From positions 3,782,001 through 3,846,000 of the forward strand of contig CM073196.1 in the NCBI GenBank assembly GCA_037042915.1: DNA of 64,000 nucleotides, in the 5' to 3' direction. A program made the translations under genes and the position numbers. Source of the DNA: Auricularia sp. M13 (taxonomy: Eukaryota > Basidiomycota > Agaricomycetes > Auriculariales > Auriculariaceae). The notes below the pieces were generated by a model, which saw only the letters and a program-made list of their open reading frames with translations, was not told where the DNA came from and did no database searches. Shown here piece by piece: positions 9,873 through 21,407 of this stretch. Position 1 is the first letter of the stretch. Each line of letters begins with the position of its first letter.

Positions 9873-12508
9873 TTACGCAGCGTCGACGATAATCGCCGGG
9901 GCCTTGGCCTTGCCGGCCCGCCTGGAGGGCGGCTCGTCCGCGACGAGCGTCGCCTCGCGGCGGTCGACGGGCACGGGCGGGAGGCGGATGAGGAGCGTGA
10001 AGATGAGCGACGCGCTGAGCGCGCACAGCGCCACGACGAAGATGCTCTTGCTGAACCACCCGGCCGTCTTGACGACCACGACGCCGAAGAGCGAGGGGCC
10101 GATCACCTGCGAGCTTCACGAAGGAGAACGCAAACACAGCCCAATCAGCACCACAGGAAAGAGTGCGATGAGGGAGAGCGCGCACCAAAGCGTCTGCAGC
10201 ACACTCAGCGCGCCAAACAGCTTGCCCGTCTCGCCCGTGCCGTTGAGTATGAGCGCGAGACTATGGATCGCCGGCGAGAGCCCGCCGCCGAAGGAGCCCG
10301 CGAGCGTGGCGACGGTGAACTGCGTGCCGGTCGTCGCGAGCAGCGTGCCGGCGTACGAGAACAGGTCGATCACCAGCGAGCCGCGCGCGAGCACCAGGTC
10401 GAACATGCCCGGGTGCGCCATCATCTGGCGCAGGCGCTGCACGCTCGCCACGGACGTGCCGCGCGACGCGAAGCGCGGGCGCGAGCTCGACCCCCGCGTC
10501 GGCGACAGCAGGTCTGCGCGAGGGTGCTGGTTCTGGTTCTCGGCGTCGCGCGCGAGGAGGTCGTTCTCCTCGCCTTCGAGCTGAATTGATTCAGGGCGCG
10601 GCTTGAAGAGCTTGATGATGACTGCGAGGGATATGAGTTTCGATATGATTGGAGTGAAAGAGCGACCTTACTGGGAAGGATGATGAGCAGGTGCACGGCA
10701 CGCATCACGCCGACCATGGAGAGCCAATACCCCATCTGCAGGGCGTCAGCGCCAGGCGCATAACTACTGTTTGCATCCGACACGCACGCGCTCGGTGTCC
10801 CAGCCAAATGCATCCGCCGCGTACTGGAACTTGTACTGGTACGACGCCTGCAGGGTGGGGACGAACATCGAACATCATCATAAGATAAGCAACACGGTGG
10901 GCCCTCGCGCTCAACGCACCATAAGCATCAGCGCACACCCATGCGCGAGCACCAAAAACGTCAGATTCCAGTCCCTCCCCTTCTCCCTTCTGAGCGGGTC
11001 GCGCGGCTTGGGCACGATGACCGCAAGGGGCGCGAGGAAGCCGAACATGACGCGCCAGTTGAGGCCGCGGCGGCACTCCTCGGCGTCGCGGCGCAGCTGC
11101 TCCGCGTGCTTGGCGGTGTTGACCGCGCGCACGTCGTCCGGCAGGCTCTCGGGCACCAGCACGCCCCAGATGAGCGCGGTGAGGATGTGCACGGCCGTCG
11201 CGAAGTAGAAGACGCTGAGCAGATCGCGCGTGTGGTGGATCAGCCACCCGCCGAGCGTCGGCCCGATCGCCATCCCCGAGAAGAGCAGGCCCGCGCTGAA
11301 GCTGAAGATGCGCGCGCTGCCATGGAGGTGTGAGTGGATGTGCCGTTAGCGCGCGAGGACTAACCGGTGCATCGGCTCCGTGCAGTCGCTCACATATGCG
11401 TGCATGAGCGACGACGCGGTACTAATTCCTGACATAACAAATAAGCAAATATAGGACAGCGAGCAGTTGTCGTTGTGACCCACCTCCGAGCAGGCCGTCC
11501 ACGATGGAGCTCATGAGCAGAAACCAGTAGCCACCGGGTAGGAGGTGCGACCATCGCGAGACGACGATGAAGTTGAAGTCGCTGGGCAAAACATGTTGAG
11601 GATCGACACTTCCAGATAACTTACTGTAGTGGTACTCACGCAAACAACATGCCGAGTATCGCAAAGCGCATAACAGGAGTCCGTCCCCAGCGGTCCGACA
11701 ACTGAGTGATGGTTTGCATGACGCGGGAGACGTTGAGCAGGGCAAATGCAGACGGACCTGGCCCCACCAGGCGGTGGTGATGCAACCGAGGATGCCCATG
11801 GTGGACGACATGACTGCGAGCATGTTCCCAGGTTAGGGAAGATGGCCAGGCTGCGCGCAGGGGTACCTATCACTATCATACATACCGGCAATAAGTTTGG
11901 CCACTGCGGCTTTGACGACGGGGTCTGATGCGCATTGGTGCGACGGGCTGGGGATGGTCGTGTTGCGCGCGGGCTGGTCGATGCCGGGGAAGATGATCGG
12001 GATCGGGAGGCTGTCGTTGGCGGTGTGCAGGCCCCAGCCGTTGAGCACGGTCGGCGCGGTCCCGAGCGAGCCCTCGGACATGTACTCGGGCTTGTGCACC
12101 ATGCACGCCAGCCGGGTGTATATCTGCACGCGCGGCGCGATCGTCGTGCTCATCGCGATGCTCGCCAGAGGCATCCCGCCGATAATCCTGGGTGTTATGT
12201 CATTCCGGGCGCCAAGTAGCGACTGCAAAAAGCAAAGCTGACCACCAAGGCGACGGCGTCTTGTACCACGGCCGCTTGGGCCGCTTCGTGGCCTCCAGCT
12301 CGTCCGACAGGTCGTCGTCGTCGTCGTCTCCGACCAGCGTGGGGTCCTCGGCGTGCCGGGGGTCGACGACGTCCAGCAGGTCGGCCGTCGACGAGCCGAC
12401 ATCGCCTTCCGGAATGAGTAGCGCCTGCTCGTCCTGCGGGATAAAGACTCGCGAGTCGCGGCTGGCGCGCGAGCGCGACTTGGCTATGCGCGGGCGAGAG
12501 CTGGACAT
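9873..12508 (-). CDS. Major facilitator superfamily transporter, substrate unknown
   Basis: Eleven exons on the reverse strand (12508-12243, 12187-11886, 11813-11758, 11701-11640, 11581-11484, 11428-11365, 11316-10920, 10847-10788, 10735-10672, 10621-10152, 10106-9873) give 690 residues. Every junction is GT-AG and in phase. The N-terminal tail is cytosolic and acidic (VGDDDDDDLSDEL). The first membrane helix starts at PSPWWIIGGMPLASIAMS. Motif A appears as LSDRWGRTP at about residues 209-217, after MGILGCITTAWWGQ. A later block reads MHAYVSDCTEP, then LLFSGMAIGPTLGGW. A large central loop with RRGLNWRVMF and a charged Ser/Arg segment separates the two halves. It ends in a short basic tail. 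This is a class common in mushroom genomes, usually annotated as a general-substrate or tetracycline-efflux-like MFS. Direction and substrate cannot be read from sequence. Confidence 0.88.
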
Positions 12509-13647
12509 GGCTGGCTGAGGGCAACAGGCAAGATACGGCCGCCGCGCCAGCCGACGGACGCGTGCAAGGCACCGGTTAGATAAAAACTCGGTAGCAATCG
12601 CTGCTCCGTTGGACTTCCGTTCGCTCACCCTGATCTCCGTTTTCCAGAGAGAGTAGAAAAACAGCTGACATAGTCAAATATGGACGTATTCGTTACTTCA
12701 AGACCCCAGGAGGATGTACTGGGATGAGTATTTTGGTATTACATGCATACCAAATCCGGTAGTTCCAAGGCGATCTCCTCCCTGAGAAACAGCTTTATCG
12801 CGCCACACGACAGCAGCAGCAGTAGCACAGAAGCAGTGTAATACTGGAGGCCTTCGCCACTCGCACATGGAAGACTCAATCTTCGCCAGTCGAAACAGAC
12901 TGAGTTGCTCCTCGACGTGATGGCACTGTTAGTCTCCCAGACCTCAGCTCGTCAGTTTATCCCCGGTCGCCGGTTTACAGCATCCGATTTAGTTTGCCTT
13001 CAATGAGACTTGGGAATTGCTGAGAATGATTGTCTGATTCGTACTGGGGGAATGCGCTGGAGATTCTGTGGACCGTCGACGACGCCGGTCAGAGTCTGCT
13101 GTCTCTCTGAGCGAAGGATAGTCATCGTTTACAGATCATTTCATGTCATGTAAGGGTGGATTTACGTGCCTCATGAGCATAATAAGTTATGAACCATCGG
13201 GGAGGGATGCTGGCCATGCCGGAAGGAGGATGTAAGCTCTGTCAACAGTTACACTGTCGAGGCATAGGCGTCCTGTTCAGCCCGAAGTTCTCTCAATGTC
13301 TACCAGCTCAGTGCGTGTATTCATGACCTCGAATAGTTGTGGACCAATGGTGCTCCGCGCATGAGTTGAGGACTGATCAGTCTGAGTACTACCGCCATGC
13401 TTCAATGTGCGAATGATCTACCGAATGCCGGTCTTGGAGGCCTCCTGCATGCTGGATTATCTTATCTCATAGGCTCGCTATAGCAGGGAGAGTGTCTCAA
13501 ACACTGCTATCCGGTGCTCAGAGGACTGCCCTCGGGACTTCCGATCAAGATTCAGAGAGCGGATTTAGGTTTATGCCGGCGCCGATCATCGCATCTTGTT
13601 TCTGCTGTCACCCCGCGTACTGCTCCCGGTGGCCACCGCCGCGCAGC
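12509..13647. other. Divergent intergenic region
   Basis: 1.1 kb between the MFS gene and the NO VEIN-like gene, both reading outward. I see no ORF with coding character, no RNA gene and no repeat. It presumably holds two promoters; an unseen 5' exon of either gene is possible. Confidence 0.4.
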
Positions 13648-16600
13648 ATGCTGCCCGAGCAAGATGTCATCCTGCAGATTCGGCGCAACAACGGCGTCGA
13701 CTCGGACCTCAGCGCGCAGGCGCAGACGAATCCTGCAGTCTGGGCGACGATGCAGAACCTGAAGCAGAACCTCGGACAGTCCCTCCAAGTGTGAGTACCA
13801 GGCCTTTGTTGCACTTTGCGCTTATAGTAGACCAGGCTTTGCGCCGAGCTCTACTCCAAACCCGCGCATTTTGTGCTGGAGGTCATCCAGAACGCGGACG
13901 ACAACGCGTACGCTGCGGGCGTCGAGCCCGAGCTCCGGATCGCGCTCAGAGACTCGCACATGGAGATCCAGTGCAACGAAGTTGGCTTTTCAGATGAGAA
14001 CGTCCGCGCATTCTGTGGCATCGGGCAGAGCACGAAGAAGAACCAGGCCGGGTACATTGGTGCGCATGCATGTCTCAGATGATTCCCGACACGGAGCTCT
14101 GCTGAAGCCCTCGTTCCTCAGGAGAAAAGGGAATTGGTACGTACTGGTTCAAGCTTCTTGGATATTAAAATACTAAGATTCCACCTGCACAGGCGCCAAG
14201 TCGATATTCCAGGTCGCTCGCAAAGTCTTCGTCCAGTCGCGCGGGTACTCCTTTGTCCTCGACCGGGACGAAGAGCTCGGCATGATCTCGCCGCATTGGA
14301 CAGAACTTGCGGCGCTGCCAGGCTGGACTCGGATGACACTCGAGTTCTGCGACGAGAAGCAGTTCCACATCGTCAAGGCGCAGCTCGAGCACGTCCGCAA
14401 CACCGTCCTGCTCTTCATGCGCCGCCTCGCGCATCTGCGCATCGATGACGGCTCCCCGACGCTCTTCGCTGCCTCCCGCAAGGTCGAAGGCGACATGGTG
14501 ACCATTACCGTCCCCGGCGCGCCGTCCTGGAGCTTCCTGCGCGTCGCGCAGACCGTGCCAGCGTACCGATTCGAGTCCAAACGCGCCATGCAGGCGACCA
14601 CCGAAGTCGTGCTTGCATTCCCGCTCGATCAGCTCGGCCAACCGTGGATATCCTGGCAGCTGGTGTATGCGTTCCTGCCCTTACGTGCTGCGGGCTTCAC
14701 GGTTCGCAGTCATGCACTTATTCGCACATCGCATTCTGACGCCGCTTCTAGTTCATCATCCAAGCCGACTTCCTCACTGCCGCGAACCGCGAAGACGTCC
14801 TGTGGGACCTAGAATGGAACATAACGCTGCGCGCCGCCATCCCGAAAGTCTTCCTCGCGGCCGTCGACAAGTTCAAGAAGACCCCCGCGCTGGAGCTCAC
14901 ATGGCCGCGGTACCTGCCCAGCGTCGCGGGAACGCACGACCCGTTCTTCGCGCCCGCCGCGCACGAGATCCTCGCGTCGCTGCGCAACTCCCCCATCGTC
15001 AAGTGCGCGGACGGCCAGTATCGCCACAGTCTCCTTGTCAAGTTCGCCTCGTGGTTCATCTCGCCAACCGGCGCCGACCTCGTGCCTGAGCGCTACCTCC
15101 CGTTCAGCTACGCCGCGCCAGGGTATCCTGAGGACGTGAAGCCGCATCTGCGGGCGCTCGGCGTGCAGGACATGACGTTCAAGGATTTCCTCGAGGGCCT
15201 GCTCGCGATGGGCGAGCCCGTGTTCACGGCCATGGGCGCTGTGTGGCTCGAGCAGGTCTGCCTGCTGATCACGCTGTACGGCACCACCTGGGACCCAAAG
15301 GAAATGCGCTGGGACTGCGCGGACCAGCGCGTGCGCCAGCTGCCGCTCGTGCACCTGCAAACCGGGCGCTGGGCGCGCGTGGGCACCGCGCGCTCGTTCT
15401 TCTTCGGCCAACATCCCCAGGCGCAGGACATTCCGCTCCCCGCCGGGCTCGGCATCTCGCTCGTCCAGCCGGCCGCTGGCGCGCCGCACCGCACGCAGCT
15501 GCTCGAGCGCCTAGGCGTGCGCACGGTCGACGTCGGCGGCGTGGTCGGCAAGATCCTCGAGCTGCACCGCGCGCAGGGCGCGAAGCTCAGCGCGCAGGAG
15601 ATGCTCGAGCACGCCGTGTACGTCTTCGAGCACCGCTTCGACGCCGGCGCGGGCCAAGCGAACGTGAAGCCCGCGGCGCTGCTGCTGCCCGACGCCGACG
15701 GACGCCCCGCGCATGGGAGCACGCTGTACATGGACCCGCCGCAGGGCGCCACGGTCCGCCTGCGCGACGTGCTCGGCGCGCCCGCGCGCTTCCTGCACGC
15801 GACCTTTGCCATGCCCGTGTTCCGCCTCGCGTCGTCCACCGCCGCGCCGGACGCCTGGCCCGAGTGGCTGCAGAATGTGCTGGGCGTCTCGGCCGCCCCG
15901 CGCATCGTCGCCGGCAAACCCGCGCCCGAGGTCGCCAGCCTGGTGAACCGGCTGCGCGTCGAGGATCCCGCGCGTCTTCTGCTGATTCTGCGCGACAGCT
16001 GGCCGGGGATCCAGGCGCAGCTCACGCTCGCCACCGCGCCCAAGCTCTACGAATACTTCGCCGGCGTGCAGATTCGGTGCCAGTTCGATATCGTCGCGGA
16101 GATGCGCGCGACGTCCCTGCCCGTCGCGTTTTTCGGGCTGCCCGCGAACGTGATCGCCAGCGTCCCTGTGGACTTTCCTCAGCTTCCGATCGCAGAGCCG
16201 GACGAGGGCTGGGCGTTCCTGCGCCACTTCGGCGTCAGCGTTGACCTCGACGCCAAGTTCTTCTTGAAATCGTTGGTTGCGTTGTCTCAAACTCGTGGGG
16301 AGCGGCCTCAGGTCTCCGAAGTCCGGGCGATCTACAAGCAGCTAGAGGCGCGGTTCATGGAGATTCCCAAGGATATCAAGTGCGTCTCCGTTCTATTAAT
16401 GCATCTCTGGCATCGAATTTATGATCAATACCCATGGCAGAGAGGCATTCGCCAAGCACTCGCTGTTCTACGTCAACAATCAGTGGCTCTCGCTCAGCGA
16501 TGTAGTGTGGGACGGTCCCCACATCCTTACTCTAAAAACGCGACTCAAACCCACATATTCAAATCTCGAGGAGCTATTTCAGAGGCATCTGGCCATCCAG

Positions 16601-18621
16601 GATGCGTCCCCTGTCGTGATCGCTGACGAGCTGCGTCAGTTTTCGCGGCTCCATCGTACGCTAGTCTTGACGCCGAAAACGCACGAGAGGCTGGTGCAGC
16701 TGCTGGAGTATGCGGCGAGCACCGTCGAGCTCATCAAGAAGGGTGCGTGTGCTGACTGGACAGCCGACGTGCAGAAGCTGCCGATGCTCCCCGTGCGCAA
16801 GCCGGGCAGTCCTGCGGTCACCCTGTTTTCGTGTAAGGATGCGTTCTTCGTGCCGGATGCCAGTGGATATCTCGAGGCGATCTTCCTGCCCCATGTCACG
16901 TTCCTGTCCATCACACCGATGCAGGCCGTCGTCCTGCGGCCGCTTCTCCAGCATCTCAATCTGGAGGAGAAACGTATCGACCTCTGCGTCTCTGAGTCGC
17001 TTCTAGTCGATGGAGCGCCCCTTACGTCCGAAAATAGCGTTTTCCTGGGGAAGCGCGATGTCCATGAGAGCATTTTCTACCGTGCGAGATTAACCTTCTT
17101 TCAACGGTGCGCAGTTCGCAGTTGGATCGATCTTAATCGAATGCTTATAGGCCCGCACCAGCTTGCAATACTATCGAGCCTCAAAGGTTTCTCTCACGCG
17201 TTCGATGCGAGCTTTCACCGCCAACAAGTTGGAGATCACGTACGCCGTCAAGACCAACGTCCCCTTGGCCATCACCAAGCCGCTTGATTGCTGGGTCCAT
17301 GCTCAAGATGGAGATCTGAAGCTCTTCCTACTATCATCGTTGACATTGTCTAAGCGCAGAGGAACAACGACTGCCGAGGCACTGACGAAAGCACTCGGTC
17401 TGGCCGACACCGACATTTCCATAACGGCGGCCATTTTGCGCTACGATCCCGATGAGACCGACATCCTGTTGCGAAAGTCGGGCATCCGCGAACTCGACCT
17501 GCGTATTCTTGAGCTCCAGGACCTACTTCCCGACGACCCAGAGCCGGAAGACGATATTCCAGAGCTGGAACTTGGGTTCAAGTTGCCAGCTCGCCGACCG
17601 AAGACACCGGATCGGCCTTCGCTGTCCCTGCCTATCAATGGTAGCTCATCATCGAAGCTTGCCCCCAATGGCCTTCCGACACCAGCAACTCCTCGCACAC
17701 CGAGTAAGAACGGTTCCAGTACCGAGCAGCAGTCGCCGCCACAAAGCCTTCGAAAATCAAAATCCTCCAATGCACTTGGTTCGTTATTCTTTCCCCCCTG
17801 GCTCGCCACACCGTATTCATGACTGCGAGTTAGTTGCAGCAGAACTCGACATCAAAGCTTTCCTAGAAAGCGAGGAAGGGCAGGCAGAGATTCGCCACTT
17901 GGAGCGGTTCGCCGGGCAGGTATCTTTGCCCAATGTTCCGCGACGAAAGTCGCCTGCGATGCCGTCCCAACCATCGTCCTCACCGATCCTGCCAATGGCT
18001 GCTCTCGCATCGTCGCCGCGATCCACAACGCTGGACATCGATGCTTCACCCGTCGGTTTCATGGGCGAGAAATTTGCGAGTTCTATCTTGCTTGCCCGTA
18101 AACGCAGCTCATCTGCCCTCGTAGGTGTATGATCTTCTCAAGGGCTCACTGCCGGATTTCACTTGGGAGAATTGGACGTCGGAGCTGCGCGCATACGCTG
18201 GCTTCCCCGGATTTTGCACCGAGTCCCTGGCCGATTTCGTATACCACGACAGGCAGGGCATTCTCACACGCCAGCTGCTCCCAGAATGGCCGTTCGATGC
18301 CTGGCCGCAGTATTTCATCGAGGTCAAGGCCACAGGTGGCGAACAGTCCGAGGTTTTCCACATGAGCCGCCTTCAATTCCAGCAGGTGCGAGAGCTTTTG
18401 TGCACACCTATCTACGGGATGGTAATGTGGCGCAGGCTCAGCAGTTATCTTACGGTTTGACTGGGCGATATCGCCAGGTCTACGTGTTGTTCCGCGTTAG
18501 TGGCGTAGGGCGCGGCGGGACACCCATAGTGGTGCCTTATCCGGACCCACACGAGCTTCTTTCGCAAGGAGTCTTGCGCATCGAGTCTGAGTCCGTCGAA
18601 GTCCGCCTTCTCACAGTTTGA
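13648..18621 (+). CDS. Hsp90-type ATPase protein with a NO VEIN C-terminal (DUF3883) domain
   Basis: Ten exons (13648-13790, 13836-14059, 14122-14136, 14193-14701, 14752-16379, 16441-17106, 17162-17778, 17834-18075, 18125-18385, 18436-18621) give about 1496 residues. The N-terminus has a GHKL ATPase fold: FVLEVIQNADDNAY carries the Mg/ATP-binding Asn, and GYIGEKGIGAKSIFQV is the glycine box. The C-terminus has GFMGEKFVYDLLKG, then FIEVKAT with an upstream Asp, then FHMSRLQFQQ and VYVLFRV. This is the NO VEIN C-terminal domain, which looks like a PD-(D/E)xK nuclease fold. The long middle (about 900 residues) has no motif I know, and a Ser/Pro-rich linker precedes the C-terminal domain. Exon 3 is only 15 bases yet encodes the glycine box. 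The intron at 18076-18124 appears to use a GC donor. The acceptor at 17833 could instead be 17839. The start could also be the ATG at 13573. The cellular role of fungal members is not known to me. Confidence 0.85.
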
Positions 18622-18712
18622 ATCTCTAGGGTTTCTTGGTTTTGATTTGAGGGCATCTGGCGACACATAGCCTATTTTGTACATTATAATCAGGAAGATA
18701 TAAAGGTACCAT

Positions 18713-20114
18713 TTACTTGAGCGCGAGGTTGGAAGACGAGCGGAGCCGTTTGCGTGCTTTGACGCGGCTAACCTCTTGCTCGGTAGCAGCAACTTCGAGC
18801 TCAACGTTGACCGAGTCCAATACGGCCGCCGTTGCTCGCGCCGCGCGCTTGCGCTTCGTGGGCGAAGGGGATGGCGATACCCCAATCGGTACCGTCCCTG
18901 GTTTGCTGGGCGAAACAGCAGGCGAAGAGGTTGGCGTGACAAGCCCGTACGTAGCAAAAGACTTCAAGTCTGCCGTGAATAGCACCTGCGGATCCGTTGA
19001 GTTTTCAAGATTACGCAACACCCAGGACAGGAGACAGACCGAGTGCGCCCAACCCGCATATTCGCCCCACAAGTCCACGAACTTGGTCGCGACGGCGTCG
19101 TAAATTTTCGGCGTCATAGCAGGCTTCCCAGCAGCGCCCTTGACCGGCGAGCCGGGCACGCGGAAATTGTAGTGTTTGAGTGCGATCTGATAGACGTGCG
19201 TGTCGACCGGCACGACCTCGCGCTTGTCGAGCGACATCAACAGGATGCAGTCAGCGACTTTGCGCCCGACGCCCATGAATCTGAGCAGCTGCGCGCGCGC
19301 GTCGTCTGTGCTCAGGTTCCGCAAAGCTGCGAGAGCCTCAAGCGCTTTCCGGTCTGCTTCAGCTCGCGCTCCGTCAGACGGCCAGGCGACGACCTCGCAC
19401 GGCGTGTACTCCGAGTCTGAAAGCACGGATTCCAAGACCATCTGCGCAGTGCGCACGATGTACTCGGCGCGGTACCCGAAGCCCAGCGCGCGCAGCTTTC
19501 CGGACACCGTCGGCGCTGCGAGGGCCGACGGCGGCGGAAACGAGTGGTAGTCCTGCATCGCTGGTTCTGATTCTGGCGAGCCAGGAATAGGCAGGGAGGC
19601 AACGTGGCCCCCGAAGTGCGTGCATAGTGCCTGCACCATCTTGCTAATGCGTGATATATGGTTGTTCTGCGAACATATGAACCTAAACGGTTCTTAGGAC
19701 TGGAGAACGCTGAAATATCGCAACGTACGATATCAGATTCTCCCAGGGATCCTGGCGGAGCATGCGGAGTCCCTGGAAGCGGTCTTTGACCAGGGTGTCG
19801 AATACGGTGTCCTTTGCTGCCCATGTGGCGTACAGGCGAGATAAATCAACGTCCAGCTGGAAGTAATCGCGCATCCAAGCTTCGGTAGCGTCGTTTTCAG
19901 GAGTTGTGCGCCAGAGTATGTTCTCGGGCGTCTGACGCAGACATACTACGCGGTCGGACATCGCAAACCGATACTCGTGCGTGGCCGAACTCGGGGATTC
20001 AAGTGGCAAGGCATGTTTGAACCAGCGAAAAGACTGGCCGCACGCAAGAACGGTATCAAGGCTGACTTGCACAAGAGGGACTGGCAGGGCGCGGAATCCG
20101 GCGGGTAAGCTCAT
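18713..20114 (-). CDS. OGG1: 8-oxoguanine DNA glycosylase/AP lyase
   Basis: Two exons, 20114-19729 and 19682-18713, give 451 residues. The enzyme excises 8-oxoguanine opposite cytosine in base-excision repair, in nucleus and mitochondria. The N-terminal domain starts with FRALPVPLVQVSLDTVLACGQSFRW (GQSFRW block). After the intron come FICSQNNHISRI and the helix-hairpin-helix GVGRKVADCILLMSLDK followed by VPVDTHVYQIA. By family comparison the catalytic Lys is K270 and the activating Asp is D289. A basic C-terminal extension (SPTKRKRAARA, then KARKRLRSS) beyond the usual end looks like a nuclear localisation signal. The 46-base intron splits the conserved LISF. The 3' end lies 91 bases from that of the NO VEIN-like gene, a tight convergent pair. 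Confidence 0.95.
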
Positions 20115-20267
20115 AGTGGTGGTAGCAGGAAGAGGACAAGGAGCGGAGTTAGCTGCTGGCGCGACGCGACGCGTCTAATTGCGATGGCACATCGGCGTGG
20201 AAATATATGGGTCTTTTCCCAGCGACGCATGGCACTACAAGTACAATAGATGACTTTGATTTTGCTC

Positions 20268-21060
20268 TCAACTTTGCAGGCCCTGCAAAGATCCTATGGC
20301 TGAACGGAGGTCAATATCCACAAAACTATTCAATGCAAGAGCACCGGACATACCTGAGGCCTGGTCCTCCGAAATCTCCTGCAATATTTTGTTGGTGGCC
20401 TCGACAATGATTTCCCATTCGACCTGATGTACCCGGGCCTCGAACTTGTCCTGTTCCTCGCCCGCAATCATCTCGATACGACGGACGACCACGGGCTCAC
20501 CGCGGTCGACATCTTTGACCACCCGATGAACCATTGCGCCCGTTTCTGTAATAGCGCCTTTCTGAAACGCTTCGTACGCTCGTTCGAGGGCGTTGGCCCC
20601 GTCGAATGCGCCCGGCAGTGCAGGATGCAGGTTGATCACAGGGATGGACCTCTGAGTCGCGCGCTCAGGCTTAACAGCGTATACGATGTCCAGGAATTCG
20701 TCTCCAAAAATGTGCATCCATCCGGCCAGGACGATGAGGTCTGGGTGGTGCTGAAGCAGCCGTCTGGCAACCTCCGCATCGTAGTCTGCGCGAGTGCTGC
20801 CAGGGTTCTGTTTGAGATACGGCTGTAGCGCAAGATACTCCGTCGGTATGCCCTCCTTGCGCGCCCGCTCGAGGCCGTATGCGGCTTTGCGGTTGGAAAA
20901 TACCACGCAGATGCGCGCGTTGGGGATCACACCAGACTTGGTAGCATCGATGAGCGCCTGCAAGTTCGTTCCTGTGGATTCCAGTCAATCGGTTGCCCCA
21001 GAAGAAATTTCGAGCACACCTGAGCCAGAAATGAGCACGGCAATGTGCTTAGGCGACATG
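20268..21060 (-). CDS. ADE8: Phosphoribosylglycinamide formyltransferase (GART)
   Basis: Two exons, 21060-21021 and 20971-20268, give 247 residues. The enzyme transfers a formyl group from 10-formyltetrahydrofolate to GAR in de novo purine synthesis, in the cytosol. The 5' exon encodes only MSPKHIAVLISGS, and the intron falls inside the phosphate-binding loop GSGTNLQALID. The catalytic block VINLHPALPGAFDG gives N127 and H129, and GAMVHRVVKDVDRGEPVV gives D167, the usual Asn-His-Asp set. It is a stand-alone enzyme as in yeast Ade8, not fused to GAR synthetase as in animals. A C-terminal tail of about 25 residues is longer than in bacterial PurN. The gene follows OGG1 in the same direction with a 153-base gap. 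Confidence 0.95.
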
Positions 21061-21407
21061 ATTGTCAGAGGGAAAGGTGTGGACTGCCGGGCCGAGTATG
21101 GCGGTAGATTAGATTAGATCTGTACGGCTACAACCAGACCTCAGTATTAAATCGGTGAGCCCTGCCCTTAACTGCTGCACTTATAGGAGATCTACAGTAC
21201 GAGCGCACTGTAGGAGGCTGTCGGCTTCATACGGGCATTTAGGGCTAATCCTGGACAAATCGCTGTCGGGGCACATCGTTGGCGTTAGAACAAATAAACA
21301 GTGCTGTAGTTTGCCCGAGTACACTACGATATGCTACAGTAACTTCGAGGAGCGAGTGGAGGATGTGTTGGAGTGCAGAAGTACGCTTCGTTTAATTTCA
21401 ACCTGTG
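21061..21407. other. Intergenic, same-strand spacer
   Basis: 347 bases between the GART start and the AAA-protease stop. It presumably holds the GART promoter and the protease 3' untranslated region. No other feature was seen. Confidence 0.4.

Noticed and set aside
15108-16043. Long reverse ORFs opposite the large NO VEIN-like exon
   Set aside because: Ser/Arg-rich antisense shadows in a GC-rich exon; no motif.
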